A DNA stretch of 23,238 bases, taken from Cymbomonas tetramitiformis (Eukaryota > Chlorophyta > Pyramimonadophyceae > Pyramimonadales > Pyramimonadaceae). A program made the position numbers and the translations under genes. Below, in pieces: positions 16,528 to 23,238 of the stretch. Numbering within the stretch: the stretch's first letter is position 1; the number at the start of each line of letters is the position of its first letter. The stretch lies in contig LGRX02009874.1 of NCBI GenBank assembly GCA_001247695.2, positions 1-23,238 on the forward strand, in the 5' to 3' direction. Under the pieces are notes generated by a model that searched no databases, was not told the origin of the DNA, and was given only the letters and a program-made list of their open reading frames with translations.

Positions 16528-17867
16528 TCAAAATCTCAGGTTGTCGTTGGGTAAGAACTTGACACCATCGCCGCCTCGTGACAGCGCACAGCACGTGACT
16601 TCCCAAGAAACCTGCTCGGGCACCACCCGAGTCGCAAAGAGATGAGGGTCCTGGAAGTACTGTCGCTACGGCGGGCACGGCAAAAGCAGGCAGTTGGCGA
16701 CGGTAACCCGAACCCAAGTTACCTTGAAAAAACAGCAGTGGCACAAAGGGCTGCGTTCAGGCTGTCACGCACACAAAGGGGGCTGCACCTAGTAAACTGG
16801 AAGATAGTCCCCAAATCCAGCACGCTATCCCACCGCTGTTCGATATTGCCGGAACCAACAGTCGAAACTTGCATATCGGACACGTCTTTTGGTCTTTCAA
16901 ATTCCGCCCCTTCTGCGGCGTCAAGCACGCGACGCCAGTACTGCAAAGCAGAAGTAGAGTGGAGCTTTCAGCCAGCGATCGCTAAACTTGCGGAAGTGGA
17001 CATACAGGCTCGCAAAAAGATTGAATCTTCCCAGCAAAATCGGAACAATATTCATAGAGGCTGTGGCAGAGTGGGACCTGCTGTCGCTCCTTCATCAGTA
17101 TCGCTTTGGCCGCGAGTTCCTGCTTTGCTTTGGCCTTCGCTACCTGTAAATGAGCTTAGGCGTTTCAAATCACTCGGCAACGATAACCCGAAGCTGAAGG
17201 CCAACAAGAGCTGCGTCGACGCGTTACTTTTGGTTGCAGTTAGCAGTCAAAAACGCGCTTCGGTGGTTTCTGCGAAGGGCTATTGGATATGAGGCGCAGG
17301 AGTGCAAAAAACAAAGAATGAGAGGGAAACCGCGCGAAACTATGGCCACGGATAGCGAGCGTAGCGAGCAGCAAACAGAGCGAGCTGTGAGCACCACACG
17401 CGCGCGCCTTGACAGAACGGCAGTAGGCCGGGCGGGTTGGAAACCTTCATTGCGTGCCACACGCCCCAAAAGCACACGAAAGCTGCAACAACCCACTTCG
17501 CCACGCCGCCGCCCACGTGGGTCGGACCGGCAGCTACACGTGGTGATGCAGGGACGACTTGTGCAACCGTATACTCTGCCTGCTTTGAGGCTGATAAAGA
17601 TGGTGCCGCCCTCGCGCTCTTGGCCGCAGGTAGCTGAATTTGTTTTCCCGCTATTATCACGTCTGGGTTGCGGATGTTGTTGGCCGCGATCAGTTCTCGT
17701 AGGGAGGCCCCTGCAAAAACTTCCAAGGTGGCGGCAGTCATGAGCAAAACTGTGACAACCTTGGCTGGGGTGGGGAGGAAACAGAATTCATTCACTACAA
17801 GCAAAGTAGTAGGGAGACCCCCGGTGGATTACCCGTGGAGAGACTGATGTTGTAAAGTGTATCACCG
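16528..17867 (-). CDS. LysM-domain membrane protein, intron-split (5' end not resolved)
   Basis: Exon blocks were read on the minus strand. 17867-17833 (GDTLYNISLSTG) joins in phase 1 to 17710-17445. Together they make a good LysM domain, continuing SLRELIAANN and then DVIIAGKQIQLP. The second exon continues through a Ser/Ala-rich linker to a membrane segment (VAKWVVAAFVCFWGVW). 17143-17078 encodes a charged helix (VAKAKAKQELAAKAILMKER). 16940 to about 16789 begins YWRRVLDAAEG. 16665-16528 begins RQYFQDPHLFATRVVP and ends at TGA. Most junctions are GT-AG with matching phase; the donor of the fourth block is unclear. LysM binds N-acetylglucosamine polymers such as chitin or peptidoglycan, so a wall or envelope role is plausible. 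The first exon is unresolved. An upstream hydrophobic ORF (17934-17870) is in another frame. No gene name can be assigned. Confidence 0.6.
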
Positions 17868-17869
17868 CT

Positions 17870-19188
17870 GCGAGGAGGGTCAGCACGATCGCACCCACGC
17901 AACCCACGCAAAGCATCAGAATTCGAGCAATAACCTTCGAACGTTGAAAACTAGCTATGCGCGGCGCCGAGAGGCACCTCGGCGTGCACGTGTCTGCTTG
18001 CTGACAAATTGCAAAATTTTCAAAGAGTACACGACCGCAGCTTGGAAAGTAACAGCACTACTTGCAGATAGTCTCGAAACATGAAACTGGGTGGTCGAAT
18101 ATTCATCTCAAGGCGACGTTCAGGCCATGAAGCTATTCCACTTGTCACGCAGTACCTCTGGACAATGTACGGCTCGTAATTGTTATTTCTGAAGAAATTT
18201 TGGACGGTAAGGCCACGGCCTCGCGCCCTTACTCTACTAACTTGGCTTCTAACTTGACGTCCAAAAAGACGGTGCGAGAGAATCTTGCTCGTTTTCAAGG
18301 CCAACATCTCGATACAGACACCCTCGAGCACTCAGGAATAGCAGAGTCGAATCACGAATCCATGGAGATTGAGTATGCCAAAATACCCTAAGCTCCGTTT
18401 CGACGATATCAAGTTTCGAAAGTAAATGACGGTTCTTGTTCAAGAAAAAATGTGTCTGGAACTTGATTGTCAACGTTACTATCGTTAATCGTATGAGAAA
18501 TCACGAAGTCGAATCTAGAATCTTGAACCATCGACTTCCGGTTCGCCCCGACGAATTGATCGTGGGCCACTCGGTTGCAGCTTGCAGGCGAGGAGGTCTT
18601 CCGGTTCGGGAATCCAATCGGGAATTCGGAATGCAACGCCAGCGCCAACCCGCAACCGGACTGCAGTGCAACCGCAACCGCAACCTTCCGTTCGCTCGAG
18701 AATTTTGTTCAAATTTGTCACGCCTGTCACCACAGTGATGACTCAGCAGACGAGAGATAGAAGTCTCGCGTGACACGCGACGGACGACGCGACATCGAGA
18801 GCGAGGGAGCGACATCGACAGCGACATCGACAGTCCAGTCTCGGACCCGACTTTTCATATTCATTTCCTCATCCTGCCTAGGTCGACATGATCCTGCGGT
18901 CATATGATGTAATGGCGATATCCATGTTAACATCGCATGGTAATTCATCGTGCTGTCCAAAAAGATCGACGCCTAGTGGAGATCACATATTTGTGATCGA
19001 CAGCGCCTAGTAACAGGTCTAATATTAAATATATGTGTGCACTCAAAAACAGGGTGCGGTAAGCAGTATCTCAAACATATTTCAGAAGAAAATTTTACAA
19101 ACATGTTCTGGCATACCAAACATTTTCGCCAGTTGGTTTGTACATTCGCTAAATATAAAATCGCGCTGGAAAATATAGAATGAAAGAA
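17870..19188. other. Region between the two host genes
   Basis: Should contain the 5' exon(s) and promoter of the minus-strand LysM gene and the upstream region of the plus-strand beta-helix gene. A minus-strand open stretch (about 18032-17870) encodes a basic segment followed by a hydrophobic helix (ARILMLCVGCVGAIVLTLLA). It does not share the LysM reading frame and no splice joining them is certain. GACATCGACA repeats occur near 18806-18832. No other gene is supported. Confidence 0.4.
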
Positions 19189-19194
19189 TATAAA
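19189..19194 (+). promoter_or_regulatory. TATA-box-like site of the beta-helix gene
   Basis: TATAAA lies 37 bases before the proposed ATG at 19226. This would give a very short leader, so either transcription starts just before the ATG or the match is chance. Confidence 0.25.
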
Positions 19195-19225
19195 CTTTGT
19201 TGAACGATCGCAGTTACACCCTGGA

Positions 19226-22200
19226 ATGTTCCGGGACGTGTTGCTGCTCAGCATATTGGGAAGTGCGCTGCAGAACGGGGAAGCGTTGCAACCAGCTGCT
19301 ACAAAGGCAAGTAAAGCTACTTTCCTTAACGACTTCGGAACCCGCACGCCGGCGCTGCACCCGATAAAATTGAGTTTGAAGACGTCTATGACACGAAGTG
19401 GTCTCAGGATGCGCTGTAGGGGGTACAGTTATATACCAGATCACTTAAATTGTGCCGCAGGATAACGTGAAGCCGCCTGTGAAACGTGAATACATATCAG
19501 AGATCCTGAGCGTGGCATAACCTCCGTGATTTTCGAATGGCGACTGTCTATCCACTTTTGCTTTACTGCTGTGTCCCAACGGAGGAAATCGTTGTTGTCG
19601 CCACATCACTGACAAGCGACCTGCTTTCTACTTTCACAACGGTGAAACGCGACTGACCAAGATTGAAATCCAACGCACCCTGGCTTAAGCTAACAATTTC
19701 TCTCGGATTCAGGAGGCGCTAGCTGCCAAAGATTGGACTCCCAACGAAAACGGGGGAGCTACTCCCCATACAGAAGAGCTTCACATCTCTGTTGGGACAG
19801 AGGGGGTCTCTGCGACCAAGGCACAAGGATCGACTTGGCTTGCAGATGAATTCTATTTCGCCATTTCGCATATGGGGCGCCGACAGCTGTGGATAAATGA
19901 TACTGAAAGCTGTCCTTGGATGACGTCCACCTCCGAGGACTGGGTTCTGGAATGCAATGATGGGACCTTCTGCGACATCCAATATGCCTCCGGGGCCTGG
20001 GGCTGTTGCACGACTCACGGCGGGCGCAAGAGATGCCCCAAGCTACAGGGGTATATGTGTGCAGGCCTTTTTTGCTCGGGATATACTGAGAACTGCTGCC
20101 AGGCGAACGCAGCCTATTGTGACAAAAAGAATCTTGGTGGTCTGCGTCCGTGCTATCCTTCTTGCACAGACTTGGAGGTGATGGAGGAGGAAGCGGGGAC
20201 TGTATCACTCTGGAGCGACGTCGAAGGAGAGAATTGCAATGACTATTACGTACACCAGTACTGCACAGAGGCTGGTGACTATGGCGACTCTTCAAGGGCC
20301 CTCCTGAAATGGGCGGACGCAAATTTTTCAGATTACGCAAACTATGGCTTGAGTGCCGCCGACGCATGCTGTTCCTGCGGCGGCGGCTTAAATGACCCTC
20401 CTCCACCTCAGTGTCCTCCCTCTCAGCCCCCACCTGAACCGCCGCACCCGCCGTCTCCTCCACCACTTCCAAATGCTCCGGCAGGTGACACCCTGGCACA
20501 TGGCGGCACTGACTGACCGCTTCCAAGTGCTGTTCAGGGCGCAAACTGTAACCACAGCCTGAGCTATCGCCGGCTACTGCACCATCTTATCAGTCCTTGC
20601 GATCTGCACATCTAAGGAAACGAGACCGTGACGTGGGCCAAGAGCAACCACTTTGTTTGTTCGCTTGTCGCGTTATTATCTTTCACCGTCTTCTGGCACG
20701 GTATAAGCGCGTTATATATATATATATATAACCTAAGGCAAAAAGAGATGTACGACTGTGCATCAGTCAAGACTTTTTTATGTGCCAACTATTTGATTCC
20801 TGAGTATTCTTAACACTGGACAGACATATGAGAAAACGGCCTCGTCGCATGATGCTGTGCCCTCTTTCTGTCAGCTCAGGTGTTTCGAGATGATATGTTC
20901 TGACGGGGAACCTTGCCTCTGGATCAGTTACGCTGGAGGGTACGAGCGCCATTTTGAACAACTCCCAGTATGCCTCTCCACAGCTGGTTGACGCCTTGCA
21001 GACAACGGAGGTCGCTGCCATTGTGCTGTACACGGATGTTGCCTTGGATGAGGCTCTTCCTGTTGTGAATCGCACAATATCAGTCACTGGGTTGTGCGGA
21101 GACCTTCAAGACCTGCATTGTGAAGTCAGTGGTCGTAACCGGCACCGCATTTTCTCCGTTGCCCGAAGCGGGGCAGTGTCCCTTCACCAGGTGGCCCTGC
21201 GACACGGTTTTGCAGATGCTAATTCCCACCTTGGCAACGCTGGAGGCGCTCTGTATCTTGAAGCAGGGGGCATACTTACAGGGTATAATTGCATATTTGA
21301 GGCGAATGAGGCCTATGACGGGGCTGCTATTTTCGCGGTTGGCTGCTCAGTTACGCTATCGTGGTGCAGTGTGACTGGAAACACGGCGGGGCATACAGTG
21401 CTGCATTTCGTCGACAGTACAGTGATCGTTGATACACAGAGCCGTGTAGCAGAGAATTTCGCAGATAAGGCGTGTTGCCTTTTCACTCGCAACAGCTCAG
21501 TGCTTGTGCAGGACAGCCAAGTCGAAGATAACTATAGCTTACGGTCTGTTGGTGGGATCGCTCTAGAGGGCTCCAATGGCGTGATTCGTGCTAGCAACCT
21601 TACAGGTAATAGCGGTTGGTACGGCGCCTTGCACTTGTCTGAGTTTAGCTCAATGCTTCTTTGTGAAGAGACCTCCATCAGCCAGAACGAGGGCCGTTAC
21701 AGAACTGGTGGGATGTACATGACGAGCGGCAGCAAGGCGCGAATCATCGAATCCACCACTGTAACTAATAATACTGCTGTGTTTTCGGGTGAGGACCCTT
21801 TCACTTTCCCTCACAAAGCGCAAGCCGTTGCTTATTCGTGGATCGTGTACGAGTGCGGCTCGATCACAATCTTAGTCGCGGCGGCACAGTTACAACTGCA
21901 GTGGTGCTCAAAATGAAGGGCTCTCCGCCTGCAATATACCATATGCCTTTCTGGTGCGTTTGCCTGGAATGTCCACGAACCGGCGATGTGTATCCTTGCA
22001 GGTGCGGGATTGGCGCTCGCCGGAACAGGGTCTCCCATCGAGGTATCCATAGAAGATGGCTGTCACGTTGACGAGAATCGAGGGGGAGCTGGAGGGATCT
22101 GGGTCTCTGAATCGGCCCTCCGCTTACAGGGGGCCACGGTGTGCCACAACGTAGCCACCACTGATTCAGGGGGGGGAATATCCGTGGTTACAACTTGGCT

Positions 22201-22805
22201 TCCACAACCTGTCACTCTGGACCGAACCCTGGTGTGCGGAAACACGGCTGAAGGGATGTTCGGGGGAGGTATGTACGTGGCCGCGTCGGCCGTCTTGATC
22301 TCGAGTGAGGTGCTCAACAACAGTGCTGCGTATGGAGGGGGGCTGGCCGGTGGATCTTACCTGCTCCAAGAGGGGTCATTAGTGAGCAGCAACAAGGCAT
22401 CGAAGCAGGGAGGGGGCATTTGGAGCGACAACTATCTAGAGGTGACGAATTGCAGCATGCTGAGCCAGAATTCTGCAGGGGAGGAAGGCGGGGGGGTGTT
22501 CTTGGATTCGGGGAGCGCGCTCACTCTGAGCTCAGATTCTGCAGTCGAGGACAATGAGGGTGGGTCAGGTGGTGGGATTCAGTGCGGCACGCATGCAACC
22601 ATCACCATGGATGCGGCTTCAGTGGTTCGAAATCGAGCTGCCTCAAATGGGGGTGGTATCGTGGCCAGCGAGGGGTGCACACTCACACTGGATAATGGGA
22701 GTATGGTGTGGAACAACGCCGCCCTCAAGGGAGGAGGCATTTTTGCAAACAAGGCATCAGCTGTTGATGTTCTGAGTAACAGCTCGGTAAGTTACAATGT
22801 GGCAG
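19226..22805 (+). CDS. Secreted Cys-rich, Pro-rich, beta-helix (Pmp-like) protein, 3'-partial
   Basis: Proposed exons are 19226-19310, 19723-20484, 20928-21788 and 22002-22805, about 837 residues so far. Exon 1 encodes a signal-peptide-like start (MFRDVLLLSILGSALQNGEA). Exon 2 has a Cys-rich domain (WGCCTTHGGRKRCP...ENCCQ), then a second ending YGLSAADACCSCGGG, then a Pro-rich linker (PPHPPSPPPLP). Exons 3-4 are a right-handed beta-helix of about ten coils with GGA/GGG and NNxA motifs (GGALYLEAGG, GGGMYVAASAV, GGGVFLDSGSAL), as in chlamydial polymorphic membrane proteins and similar algal proteins. All introns are GT-AG and phase 1; GTGAGG...CTTGCAG (21789-22001) is the clearest. The exon 1 donor (GTAAAG) and exon 2 acceptor are least certain; 19713 is an alternative. 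The coding region continues beyond the window after a donor at 22806 (GTAAAC). Likely a cell-surface or adhesive protein; the binding partner is unknown. Confidence 0.75.
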
Positions 22806-23238
22806 GTAAACCTGATACAACCACAACATGCCCCCCTCAAATCCGCTACACTTATGTAGCAGCTGTTCCTACCTGTTCCAAATATGCTACAAACCGAAGA
22901 TGATCAACGGACAATCTTGCCTTGAGAGGGGTTTTCGGATACATATATACATACACGAAGTGTGTGCTGAATCCTTTGATCCCCGGCGTGGGTACATAGT
23001 GCAGCCAAAAGAATTGGTCCCCAAATAAGCACGCACACATACTTTCGGATGTATAAGGGAGTCTGGGTGAGCTGGAACCCCACGGTCAAACTTAGGTTGC
23101 ATATGGCTAGTACTTCCAGCGGTGGTGGTTGGTGAACGTCGGCCATCCACTATTAGTGTGTGAACTTAGGGTGCATGTGGCGAGTACTTCCAGTGGTGGT
23201 GGTTGGTGAACGTCGGCCATCTGCTGACAGTGTGTGAA
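22806..23238 (+). other. Terminal intron (partial) of the beta-helix gene
   Basis: After AATGTGGCAG the sequence GTAAAC begins. The beta-helix pattern is lost and no further coils are found to the window end, which fits an intron. The right part is a tandem repeat. A competing donor (GTAAGT, 22789) lies 17 bases upstream; the later site was chosen because it preserves the phase-1 pattern of the other introns. Confidence 0.55.
23089..23238 (+). repeat. 74-bp tandem repeat running off the window edge
   Basis: Two units (23089-23162 and 23163-23236) begin AACTTAGG and share TGGTGGTTGGTGAACGTCGG. The last two bases (AA) start a third copy, so the array continues past the window. It lies in the presumed intron. 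Confidence 0.9.

Noticed and set aside
16642..17292. 216-codon plus-strand ORF
   Set aside because: It lies opposite the exons of the minus-strand LysM gene, whose exon blocks, splice sites and domain are far better supported.
18501..18827. Overlapping ORFs on both strands around 18.4-18.8 kb
   Set aside because: Low-complexity Arg/Ser-rich readings of a GC-rich stretch. They are open on several frames at once and have no domain.
19759..20544. 261-codon minus-strand ORF
   Set aside because: Shadow of the Cys-rich and Pro-rich exon on the plus strand, whose reading has a conserved Cys pattern and splice sites.

Overview
The window is eukaryotic nuclear DNA. Two degraded Ty3/gypsy polyproteins, GT-AG introns, TTAA-flanked inverted-repeat DNA and an intron-split secreted protein gene rule out a bacterial or organellar source. 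A green alga is the best guess, possibly a prasinophyte of the Pyramimonadales/Cymbomonas kind. The reasons are the cysteine-rich plus Pro-rich (PPSPPP) plus polymorphic-membrane-protein-like beta-helix gene on the right, a TGTAA-type poly(A) signal behind the minus-strand gene, and the style of the retroelement polyproteins. The genus is inference from memory of such proteins, not a search result.

Layout. (1) Bases 1-5567: 3' part of a Ty3/gypsy element (element A). One open frame from base 1 to 4290 carries RNase H, a 30-copy seven-residue repeat, a phage-Dam-like adenine-methyltransferase-type domain, a DDE integrase, a chromodomain and the start of a cytosine-C5 methyltransferase domain. 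The C5 domain is cut by a stop at 4288 and a frameshift near 4381-4388. A second 21-bp array (40 units) follows at 4730-5567. Its strongest base similarity to the first array is in inverted orientation, around a GCATGC-centred core. (2) 5568-6657: AT-rich, no gene. (3) 6662-8617: a 1,956-bp non-coding element with 90-bp terminal inverted repeats flanked by TTAA on both sides. It is filled with hairpins, including 4.8 copies of a 185-bp tandem unit. (4) 8622-9580: AT-rich, no gene. (5) 9581-12704: a second Ty3/gypsy chromovirus-like element (element B) that begins inside the RT domain. It has a frameshift between RNase H and integrase and a convincing 78-bp GT-AG intron inside the integrase. 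A 3' untranslated region, a polypurine tract and a candidate 3' LTR follow to about 15082. (6) 15083-16450: hairpin-rich non-coding DNA. (7) 16528-17867, minus strand: an intron-split gene with a LysM domain and a membrane segment. (8) 19226-22805 and beyond the right edge, plus strand: a secreted, cysteine-rich, beta-helix surface-type protein in at least four exons joined by phase-1 introns. The last intron holds a 74-bp tandem repeat at the window edge.

How the parts relate. The host genes (LysM and beta-helix proteins) look like cell-surface or cell-envelope functions and lie in the right third. The left two thirds is a nest of retroelements and foldback DNA. The most unusual content is element A, with two methyltransferase-type domains next to about 70 copies of a CATG-centred 21-bp unit, and the hairpin-built TTAA element.
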